From: Mesorhizobium sp. CA8
GTDB lineage: Bacteria; Pseudomonadota; Alphaproteobacteria; Rhizobiales; Rhizobiaceae
Assembly: GCF_020164955.1 (NCBI RefSeq)
Contig: NZ_JAIUHG010000027.1
Coordinates: 34,024 to 98,023, forward strand
DNA: 64,000 bases
Direction: 5' to 3'
Shown: in pieces, positions 9,604 to 17,600 of the stretch
How positions within the stretch are numbered: position 1 is the stretch's first letter
Layout: the number at the start of each line of letters is the position of its first letter
Translations under genes and position numbers: made by a program
The notes under the pieces: generated by a model
What the model saw: only the letters and a program-made list of their open reading frames with translations
Told to the model about the DNA's origin: nothing
The model's database searches: none

Positions 9604-9680
9604 AACCTTGTATGAGCCGCGCAACCGAAAAAGGCGGCGCTTTTGGGCCTGCTGCCTGCAACATTCCCGAGACCAGACAC

Positions 9681-11510
9681 ATGAACCTCCGCAATATCGC
9701 GATCATCGCGCACGTCGACCATGGCAAAACCACGCTTGTCGACCAACTCCTGAAACAGTCCGGCGCCTTCCGCGACAACCAGCGCGTCGCCGAGCGCGCC
9801 ATGGATTCCAACGACCTCGAAAAAGAGCGCGGCATCACCATCCTGGCCAAGGCGACCTCGGTCGACTGGCACGGCACCCGCATCAACATCGTCGACACGC
9901 CCGGACACGCCGATTTCGGCGGCGAGGTCGAGCGCATCCTGTCGATGGTGGATTCGGCGATCGTGCTCGTCGACGCCGCCGAAGGCCCGATGCCGCAGAC
10001 CAAATTCGTCGTCGGCAAGGCGCTCAAGGTCGGCCTGCGCCCCATCGTCGTCATCAACAAGATCGACCGTCCGGACGCCCGTCATATCGAGGTGGTCAAC
10101 GAGGTGTTCGACCTCTTCGCCGCGCTCGACGCCACCGACGAGCAGCTCGATTTCCCGATCCTCTACGGTTCGGGCCGCGACGGCTGGGTCTCTGAAAATC
10201 CGGAAGGCCCGAAAGACCAGGGTCTCGCCCCGCTATTCGATCTCGTCGTCAAGCACGTGCCGGCGCCGACGGTGCATCCCGGCCCGTTCCGCATGATCGG
10301 CACCATCCTCGAGGCCAACCCGTTCCTCGGCCGCATCATCACCGGCCGCATCGAGTCCGGCACGCTGAAGGCCAACCAGGCTGTCAAGGTGCTGCACCAT
10401 GACGGCACGCAGATCGAGACAGGCCGCATCTCGAAGATCCTCGCCTTCCGCGGCCTCGAGCGCCAGCCGATCGAGGAAGCCCAGGCGGGCGACATCGTGG
10501 CCATCGCCGGCCTGTCGAAGGGCACGGTGGCCGACACCTTCTGCGATCCGGCGGTGAGCGAGCCGCTGCATGCGCAGCCGATCGACCCGCCGACCGTGAC
10601 CATGTCCTTCCTGGTCAATGACTCGCCGCTTGCCGGCACCGAGGGCGACAAGGTGACCAGCCGCGTCATCCGCGACCGCCTGCTGCGCGAGGCCGAGGGC
10701 AATGTCGCGTTGAAGATCGAGGAATCGGCCGAAAAGGATTCCTTCTTCGTCTCCGGCCGCGGCGAATTGCAGCTCGCGGTGCTGATCGAGACGATGCGCC
10801 GCGAAGGTTTTGAGCTCGCCGTGTCGCGTCCGCGCGTCGTCATGCAGAAGGGCGACGACGGCCAGCTGCTGGAGCCCGTCGAGGAAGTCGTCATCGACGT
10901 CGACGAGGAGCATGCCGGCGTCGTCGTGCAGAAGATGTCGGAGCGAAAGGCCGAGATGGTCGAGCTGCGCCCGTCCGGCGGCAACCGCCAGCGCCTGGTC
11001 TTCCACGCCCCCACACGCGGCCTGATCGGCTACCAGTCGGAGCTGTTGACCGACACGCGCGGCACCGCCGTGATGAACCGCCTGTTCTTCGCCTATGAGC
11101 CCTATAAGGGCGAGCTGCCCGGCCGCACCAATGGCGTGCTGATCTCCAACGAGCAGGGCGAGTCGGTCGCTTACGCCATGTGGAACCTCGAAGACCGCGG
11201 CCCGATGATCATCGATCCGGGTGTCAAGGTCTATCAGGGCATGATCATCGGCATCCACAGCCGTGACAACGACCTCGAAGTGAACGTGCTCAAGGGCAAG
11301 AAGCTCACCAACATCCGAGCCGCCGGCAAGGACGAAGCGGTGAAGCTGACCCCGCCGATCCGCATGACGCTGGAGCGGGCGCTTGCCTGGATTCAGGACG
11401 ACGAGCTGGTCGAGGTGACGCCGAAGACCATCCGTCTGCGCAAGCTCTATCTCGACCCGAACGAGCGCAAGCGCTTCGAGAAGGCGTCCAAGGTGATGGG
11501 CGCGGCGTAA
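9681..11510 (+). CDS. typA: translational GTPase TypA/BipA
   Basis: This ribosome-associated GTPase of the EF-G family is involved in stress adaptation and ribosome assembly at low temperature. The 609-residue length is normal. I start at 9681 (MNLRNIAIIAHVDHGKTT), where the family begins; the frame is open further upstream but that part does not look like TypA. Motifs are G1 AHVDHGKTT (about 9-17), the switch II/G3 DTPGHADFGGEVER and G4 NKIDRP, then the beta-barrel domain 2, EF-G-like domains and the BipA C-terminal domain with GVLISNEQGESVAYAM. It converges on the DUF1062 gene; TTTTCAGCC and GGCTCAAAA (11513-11533) between the stops form a short imperfect hairpin that could end both transcripts. 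Confidence 0.96.
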   Translation: MNLRNIAIIAHVDHGKTTLVDQLLKQSGAFRDNQRVAERAMDSNDLEKERGITILAKATSVDWHGTRINIVDTPGHADFGGEVERILSMVDSAIVLVDAAEGPMPQTKFVVGKALKVGLRPIVVINKIDRPDARHIEVVNEVFDLFAALDATDEQLDFPILYGSGRDGWVSENPEGPKDQGLAPLFDLVVKHVPAPTVHPGPFRMIGTILEANPFLGRIITGRIESGTLKANQAVKVLHHDGTQIETGRISKILAFRGLERQPIEEAQAGDIVAIAGLSKGTVADTFCDPAVSEPLHAQPIDPPTVTMSFLVNDSPLAGTEGDKVTSRVIRDRLLREAEGNVALKIEESAEKDSFFVSGRGELQLAVLIETMRREGFELAVSRPRVVMQKGDDGQLLEPVEEVVIDVDEEHAGVVVQKMSERKAEMVELRPSGGNRQRLVFHAPTRGLIGYQSELLTDTRGTAVMNRLFFAYEPYKGELPGRTNGVLISNEQGESVAYAMWNLEDRGPMIIDPGVKVYQGMIIGIHSRDNDLEVNVLKGKKLTNIRAAGKDEAVKLTPPIRMTLERALAWIQDDELVEVTPKTIRLRKLYLDPNERKRFEKASKVMGAA

Positions 11511-11527
11511 GGTTTTCAGCCAAGGGC

Positions 11528-12124
11528 TCAAAAGAGGGAGCGGTCGGCCAGATCGATGCGCACGGCCAAGCCGTTGCGAAGCGGTTTCCGCAACGCCTTA
11601 GCGCCGTCCGGTTCGAAGGTCAGCCGCCTTCGGTTATCCAGAGCCTGAAGCCTTGACCGCGAGAGGCCGAGCTCGCCGGCAAGCAGGCGGTCCAGCCGCA
11701 AAGGCGTCGTGCCCTCGAGCCGAAGCTCGAGCTCGAGCGCGGTCGCGCGTCCCGGCTCGCCGTCCAGAAGCTCCTTTCGGGCCGTGACGCCGGGAGATTC
11801 CTCGATCCGGCCAGCCCGGCCGCGCAGCATCGCGCCATCGAAGGCGTGGCGGCGGACAAGGTCTGGATCGTTGCTTTCAAGCGCGGCGAGCAGCGCCGGC
11901 TCGATGTCGCGGCGGTTTCGCCGTTCCAGGATGGCGAAATTCCAGGAATTGTCGCAGTCGACGCAGCGATAGATCAGCCAGACGTCAATGCGCTTGCCAT
12001 TGGCATTGACGCGGAATTTCCCGCAGCACTGATAAGGCTTGAGGCCGCCGCAGCGATTGCAATTGATGAGAGGTCGAGGCGCGATTGCGGGCGCAATCGT
12101 CCAGCGGATACATAGGGTAGACAT
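11528..12124 (-). CDS. DUF1062 domain-containing protein
   Basis: This 198-residue cytoplasmic protein of unknown function has a metal-binding-like N-terminus: CNRCGGLKPYQCCGKFRVNANGK (about 22-44) and RCVDCDNSWN (about 53), i.e. two CxxC pairs plus CC. That arrangement and the KFRVNANGK stretch are what I recognise from DUF1062. The C-terminal part (LRLEGTTPLRLDRLLAGELGLSRSRLQAL) resembles an S4-like RNA-binding segment, which together with the zinc motif would suit a nucleic-acid-binding role; this is inference. It lies tail to tail with typA, 18 nt apart. Confidence 0.8.
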   Translation of the reverse strand: MSTLCIRWTIAPAIAPRPLINCNRCGGLKPYQCCGKFRVNANGKRIDVWLIYRCVDCDNSWNFAILERRNRRDIEPALLAALESNDPDLVRRHAFDGAMLRGRAGRIEESPGVTARKELLDGEPGRATALELELRLEGTTPLRLDRLLAGELGLSRSRLQALDNRRRLTFEPDGAKALRKPLRNGLAVRIDLADRSLF

Positions 12125-12772
12125 GCCGGTAGGCCCTTCCCGTCGGGAAGTCCGTCAGGCCGGCGATGTCCGAGATGCCCCTCATGGGCCACGGCGTGGC
12201 GAAGACTGTGTGTTGAAGGTCAGGCGTCGGCGCGGATTGCACGCGACGGCGGCTCAGCAATGCCAAACCGGTCTCGAACCGCCGCCTGAAGAACACGTGA
12301 AATGGAGCAGGCGCCAATGACTGGGCCTGCGGTGCACTCAGAGGAGTTGGCGAGACCGGCGGTTACTGAGGCAAAGCGATGCTCGAAAATGGGTGTCGGG
12401 ATGGGTCTTCTAGCGGGAGGGCGACGAAGGGGCAAGTGCCCTCGGCCGGACTCGGCTCAACGCCAGTTCTCGGGCGCTGGCGCTGCCCCCTCTCCGTCCG
12501 CTGCGCGGACACCTCTCCCCCATTTCATGGGGGGCGAGGAAACGCCAACCGCCAATGTCGCGACCTGGGAAAGCTTGGGTTCCTCGTGGGGGAGAGGTGG
12601 CTCGGCCTAGCCGAGACGGAGAGGGGGAGCACCGTGTGCGATTGCCCTGCCCTTTCCACGAAAGCATGCCGCGGCTAGATGCGGGCGGCGCCGGCATCAG
12701 CGATTGACCATCTTTGCCAATGCTGCTTCCGCTGGTTAGTATGGCAGCCAATCCCAGTCCAAGAGGTTCGCC
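12125..12772. other. 648-nt gap without a convincing gene
   Basis: Several frames are open by chance, but none has a ribosome binding site, recognisable protein features or a domain. The only clear structure is the inverted repeat at 12484-12629. Confidence 0.6.
12484..12629. repeat. palindromic intergenic repeat, family A' copy 1
   Basis: Outer arms GCCCCCTCTCCGTC and GACGGAGAGGGGGAGC enclose a second pair (CACCTCTCCCCC against GGGGGAGAGGTG). The centre includes CGTCCGCTGCGCGGACAC. A related copy begins at 19508. Fragments read in frame inside this element are artefacts of its GC bias. Confidence 0.7.
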
Positions 12773-13384
12773 ATGCATCTCGCCTCGCTGCTGATCTTCG
12801 CCGCTGCACTGTTCGTCGCCGCCGGATCGCCTGGCCCGTCGATCGCAGCACTGGTGGCGCGGGTGATCTCGAAGGGGTTCCGCGACGTCTTCCCCTTCCT
12901 GCTGGCGATGTGGATCGGCGAGGCCATCTGGCTGTCGCTGGCGGTGTTCGGGCTCGCCGTCGTGGCGCAGACCTTTCATTACGCCTTCGTCGTCGTGAAA
13001 TGGGTGGGTGTCGCCTACCTTGCTTATCTCGCTTTCAAGATGTGGACGGCGCCGGTCGAGGCCAATGAAGGCGAGATGCCGCGCGAGGACTCGCCCGTGA
13101 AACTGTTCTTTGCCGGCATGGCGGTGACGCTCGGCAACCCCAAGATCATGATGTTTTATCTGGCGCTGCTGCCGACCATCGTCGATCTTGCCTCGGTCAG
13201 CGTTGTCGGCTGGGTCGAGCTGACGCTGACCATGGCTATCGTGCTGGTGGTCATCGACCTTGCCTGGGTGCTGGCCGCTTCGCAGGCGCGCCGGCTCTTG
13301 AAGAGCAAGCGCGCCATGAAGATCGCCAACCGCATCAGCGCCACGACGATGGCGGGCGCGGCCGCGGCAATCGCCGCGCGATAG
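12773..13384 (+). CDS. LysE/RhtB family amino acid exporter
   Basis: This inner-membrane exporter for amino acids or their derivatives has 203 residues and about six membrane segments. The family N-terminal signature is clear: FVAAGSPGPSIAALVARVISKGFRDVFPFLLAMWIGEA (first half shown in the family as PGP followed by a helix and a GWR-like loop). MAVTLGNPKIMMFYLALLPTIV in the middle matches the conserved GNPK segment. AGAGG precedes the ATG by 6 nt. The substrate cannot be read from sequence. It converges on the YCII-like gene with only 10 nt between stop codons. Confidence 0.88.
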   Translation: MHLASLLIFAAALFVAAGSPGPSIAALVARVISKGFRDVFPFLLAMWIGEAIWLSLAVFGLAVVAQTFHYAFVVVKWVGVAYLAYLAFKMWTAPVEANEGEMPREDSPVKLFFAGMAVTLGNPKIMMFYLALLPTIVDLASVSVVGWVELTLTMAIVLVVIDLAWVLAASQARRLLKSKRAMKIANRISATTMAGAAAAIAAR

Positions 13385-13394
13385 AGCGCCGGCC

Positions 13395-13718
13395 TCACAT
13401 CATTTCAATGATCGGCGCGACCTCGACGCTGAAGCCAGGGTCCATCAGGATCGGGCAGTCCTTGGCTTTGGCGACGGCATCGTCGATGTCCCTGGCTTCA
13501 ACGATTGTGTAGCCGGCAGTCGGATTGCTGCCGCCATTGTTCTCGATCTTGCCGCTGGGCAGCACCGTCTTCGACATGCCGACCGGATTGCCGCCGTCGA
13601 CCACGGCCGAGCCGAGTCTGTCGTACCAGCCGGTCCAGGCATCCATAGCCGCTTTGCGTTCGGCGTCATCGGTCGGCATCTTGCCGGAGCCGTGATAGAC
13701 ATAAAGAAATTTCGCCAT
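13395..13718 (-). CDS. YCII-related (DGPF-like) protein
   Basis: This 107-residue cytoplasmic protein has a dimeric alpha/beta-barrel style. MAKFLYVYHG, MDAWTGWYDRLGSAVVDGGNP and GYTIVEARDIDDAVAKAKDCPIL are the elements shared with YCII/DGPF-type proteins, often found beside sigma factors or in oxidative and catabolic contexts. No enzymatic activity is established for most members. I place the start at 13718, where AGGGAGGTGAAC gives a very strong ribosome binding site; the open frame extending upstream passes through the hairpin repeats and is not coding. The hairpin array lies 36 nt upstream, within the probable leader. Confidence 0.85.
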   Translation of the reverse strand: MAKFLYVYHGSGKMPTDDAERKAAMDAWTGWYDRLGSAVVDGGNPVGMSKTVLPSGKIENNGGSNPTAGYTIVEARDIDDAVAKAKDCPILMDPGFSVEVAPIIEMM

Positions 13719-13753
13719 GTTCACCTCCCTTGTCGGCGGCGTCGAACCGGCAT

Positions 13754-13885
13754 GCGGCAACGCCGCTTGCGATATGCAGCGGTGCTGCGATCCGATATGC
13801 AGCGGTGCTGCGATCGTTGATGTGCGGCTTTGCCGCAATCCGATATGCAGCGATGCTGCAATCGTTGATATGCGGCTTGTGCCGC
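13754..13885. repeat. array of six regularly spaced mini-hairpins
   Basis: Six 13-14-nt hairpins of form GCRGC-N3/4-GCYGC begin at 13754, 13776, 13799, 13824, 13847 and 13872, i.e. every 22-25 nt. Stems alternate GCAGC/GCTGC and GCGGC/GCCGC, so the third base pair covaries. Linkers alternate between ATCCGATAT and ATCGTTGATRT types, so the last four hairpins form a duplicated unit of about 48 nt (13789-13836 and 13837-13885). It lies between the AhpD-like and YCII-like genes, both on the minus strand. Confidence 0.85.
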
Positions 13886-13959
13886 AGTCCTGATCATCGG
13901 ACCAAACAGCGCCGCGGGCAATGAAAAATTCGAGATCGCTAATGTAAAGTCCGCGGCCT

Positions 13960-14523
13960 CTATCTTGCCATGGCGTGATATTCGGGGTTCGGCCGCATAT
14001 CGACTGCGGCGGCCACCCGGTTCGACATGTTGAAGAAGGCGGCGGTCGAGGCGATGTCCCAGATGTCGCGGTCGGAGAAGCCGGCCTGGCGCAAGGCGGC
14101 ACGGTCGGCTTCGACGATCCTGGCCGGCTCTTCGGTCAGCTTAACGGCGAATTCGAGCATGGCGCGCTGGCGGTCCGACAGATCGGCGGCCCGGAAATTC
14201 ATCACCATCATCTCGCCAAGCGCCGGCTCACCCGACAGCTGACGCACCGCCGCGCCATGCGCGGTCAGGCAGTAGAAGCAGTGATTGATCGAGGAGACGA
14301 CCACGGCGATCATCTCGCGCTCCAGCTTCGACAAGCCGGACTCGCCCAGCATCAGGTCGTTATACATATCGGTGAAGGCGCGCAGCTTCTTCTCGTCGAA
14401 GGCGTAGGCGAGAAGCACGTTGGGCACGAGGCCGAGCTTCTCCCGACATTTGTCGAAATAGGCTTTCGTCGCCTCGCTGAGTTCCGCCTGGACAAGGTCA
14501 AGCGCGGTGATTTTGCCGGTCAT
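13960..14523 (-). CDS. AhpD-like/carboxymuconolactone decarboxylase family protein (peroxidase-related)
   Basis: The 187-residue protein belongs to the uncharacterised peroxidase-related branch of the CMD/AhpD fold. The core EREMIAVVVSSINHCFYCLTAHGAAV (about 82-107) has the CxxC redox pair and downstream His typical of AhpD-like proteins. FSDRDIWDIASTAAFFNMSNRVA near the C-terminus is the second signature of this branch. A role in peroxide or organic radical reduction is inferred from the motif only. I start at 14523, where GAGGAG lies 7 nt upstream; the frame runs further upstream but without family similarity. Confidence 0.87.
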   Translation of the reverse strand: MTGKITALDLVQAELSEATKAYFDKCREKLGLVPNVLLAYAFDEKKLRAFTDMYNDLMLGESGLSKLEREMIAVVVSSINHCFYCLTAHGAAVRQLSGEPALGEMMVMNFRAADLSDRQRAMLEFAVKLTEEPARIVEADRAALRQAGFSDRDIWDIASTAAFFNMSNRVAAAVDMRPNPEYHAMAR

Positions 14524-14651
14524 CTGGTTTCTCCTCGCGAGTCGATGGCGTCGGTTCGAATTTTTTAAAGCGTCGTCAAACCTTTGTCGCCAAACAGCGC
14601 TCATCTGGCTACCATAGTCGCAAAAGCATATAGCGGGAGGGACTAAGCGTC

Positions 14652-17600
14652 ATGGCCAGCGTGAAATCCAAGCCGAGGAAGAAAGCCGCCGCGAAAGCGG
14701 AGGAGAAACCCGCAAGGCTTTCCGACTATCTGCTGGCGCGGGCGCCTGCCGAGGACATCGCGGCCTATGACGTGACCGACCTGGAGCGCGCCGGCGAGCT
14801 CGCCGGCCGAGCGGTCTCCAGCCACAGGAAAGGCGACAGCGTCGTCGCCGTCGAAGCCGATTCAGGCGTTGCCTGCGACGGCCGGCCGGTCACGGTCATA
14901 ACCGTCGTCAACGACAACATGCCGTTCCTGTTCGATTCCATCCTCGGCGAGATCACCGAGACAAGCGGTGAGCCGACCCTGGTCACCCATCCGATCGTCA
15001 CCGTCCGCCACGGCAAGACCGGTGTGGTCGAGGTGCTTGGCGAAGGCGGCAAGGAGGATGACGACCGGCTGAGCGTCGTCCATGTGCATATTCCGCGGCT
15101 GACCGCCGACCAGGCGAAAAACCTCGCCGAGCGGCTGCGCAAGGTGCTTTCCCAGGTCCGCGCCGCCGTCGTCGACTGGAAGCGCATGCTTGCCCGTCTC
15201 GACCAGGCGATTTCCGAATTCCGCTATATGGCGGTGCCGCTCGACAAGAAGAGCGTCGCCGAGGCGATCGCCTTTCTCGAATGGCTGCGCGACGACAATT
15301 TCACCTTCCTCGGCATGCGCGAGTTCAAGTATATCGGCGGCGAGGAGAGCGGTAATCTTGAGCGCGCCGAGAAGCCCGGCCTCGGCATCCTGTCCGATCC
15401 CGACGTGCTGGTGCTGAGGCGCGGCACCGAGGCGGTGACGACGACGCCCGAAATTCGCGCCTTCCTGCACGGGCCGGAGCCGCTGATCGTCACCAAGGCC
15501 AACGCCAAGTCGTCGGTGCATCGCCGCACCTATCTCGATTACATCGGCATCAAGACCTACACGGCGAAAGGCGCGCTGGCGGGCGAGTTGCGCATCGTCG
15601 GCCTGTTCACCTCCACCGCCTACACGCGCTCGGTGATGAAGATCCCCTATCTGCGCTCGAAGGCCGAGGCCGTCATTTCGAAATCCGGCTTCGATCCGCA
15701 CGATCATTCCGGCAAGGCGCTGATCAACATCCTGGAAAGCTATCCGCGCGACGAGCTGTTCCAGGTCTCCGTTCCCATCCTGCGCAAGCATGCCAGCGCC
15801 ATTCTTGGGCTCATCGAGCGGCCGCGGGTGCGGGCGCTGGTGCGCGTCGATCAGTTCGATCGCTTCGTCTCGGTCATCGTCTTCGTGCCGCGCGACCGCT
15901 ATGACAGCGTCGTGCGCGAGAAGGTCGGCACCTATCTGAAAACCGTGTTCGAGGGCCGGCTGTCGGCCTATTACCCGGCCTTCCCGGAAGGCGGACTGGC
16001 GCGGGTGCATTTCATCATCGGCCGTTCCGGCGGCAAGACACCGAAGGTCGAGCAGTCGACGATCGAGGCGGCGATCCGCGACATCGTGCGCACCTGGGAG
16101 GACGCCTTGTCCGAAGCCGCGGAGGCGGCCGGCAGCGATCCAGGCTTAAAGGCGATCGCGGCGCGTTTTCCAGAGAGTTATCGCGATAGCTTCTCGGCCG
16201 CGGTGGCGCTGGCCGATGCCGGGCGCATCGCGAAGATCAGCGCCGACAATCCGATCGCCATCGATTATTATCGCCATGCCGACCAGAAGCCGCATCAGGC
16301 GGCTTTGAAGATCTACCATTTCGGCAGCCCGGTGGCGCTGTCTCGGCGCGTGCCGGTGCTGGAAAATATCGGCTTCCGCGTCATCAGCGAGCGCACTTTC
16401 GAGGTCGCCGACGCCGGTTCCGGCAAGGTCTTCATCCACGACATGGAGCTGGAGAACAGCTACGGGAAGCCGATCGATCTTACGGATGGCGGCGCGCTGT
16501 TCGAGGACGCCTTCCTGTCGGTCTGGCGCGGCGATGTCGACAATGACGGCTATAACGGCCTGGCGCAGACGGCCGGCCTGTGGTCCGGCGAGATCACCAT
16601 CCTGCGCGCCTATGGCCGCTACCTGCAGCAGGCCGGCATTCCGCAGAGCCAGGATTTCATCGCCGCCGCGCTCAACCGCTACCCGGAGATCGCGCGCGGC
16701 CTGCACGCGCTGTTCGTCGCCCGGCTCGGACCGACGGCGGAAGGCGACGGCGTGGTCGCGGCCAAGCACCTCAAGGCCAAGATCAAGGATGCGCTGGAGG
16801 AGGTGCCCAATATCGACGACGACACCATCATCCGCCGCTATCTCAACCTCGTAGAAGCCTCGCTGCGCACCAATCATTTCGTAGCCGATACGAAAGCGAA
16901 AGGGCAGTCGCTGGCGATCAAGCTCGACTCGCAGGCGATCGAAGGCCTGCCGGCGCCGCGGCCATGGCGCGAGATCTTCGTCTACGGCTCCGAGGTCGAG
17001 GGCGTGCATCTGCGCTTCGGCCCGGTGGCGCGCGGCGGCCTGCGCTGGTCGGATCGCGCCCAGGACTACCGCACCGAGGTGCTTGGGTTGGTCAAGGCGC
17101 AGCAGGTCAAGAACGCGGTTATCGTGCCGGTCGGCGCCAAGGGCGGCTTCTATCCGAAGAAGCTGCCGATGAGCGCCGGGCGCGACGCCATCTTCGAAGC
17201 CGGCACCTCGGCCTACAAGAACTTCGTCTCCAGCCTGCTTTCGATCACCGACAATATCGGCGTCGACGGCGTCATCCCGCCGGCGGGCGTGGTGCGGCGC
17301 GACCAGGACGATCCCTATTTCGTCGTTGCCGCCGACAAGGGCACGGCGACCTTTTCCGACATCGCCAACGCGATTTCCGAGAAGCATCACTTCTGGCTGG
17401 ACGACGCCTTCGCCAGCGGCGGCTCGGCCGGCTACGACCATAAGAAGATGGGCATCACCGCCAAGGGCGCCTGGGAAGCGGTGAAGCGGCATTTCCGCGA
17501 GATGAATCGCGACATCCAGACCTCGCCCTTCACCGTCGTCGGCGTCGGTGACATGTCGGGCGACGTGTTCGGCAACGGCATGCTGTTGTCTCCGGCCACG

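Noticed and set aside
12220..12435. Short open frames in the gap before the LysE-type gene
   Set aside because: No ribosome binding site and no family features; they extend toward the GC-rich repeat.
13754..13885. Possible small CRISPR array
   Set aside because: Units are too short (13-nt hairpins, 9-12-nt linkers), linkers are repeated rather than unique, and no cas gene is present.
13721..14102. Protein frames running through the hairpin array
   Set aside because: They contain repeated peptides produced by the nucleotide repeat. The gene at 13718 has its own strong ribosome binding site.
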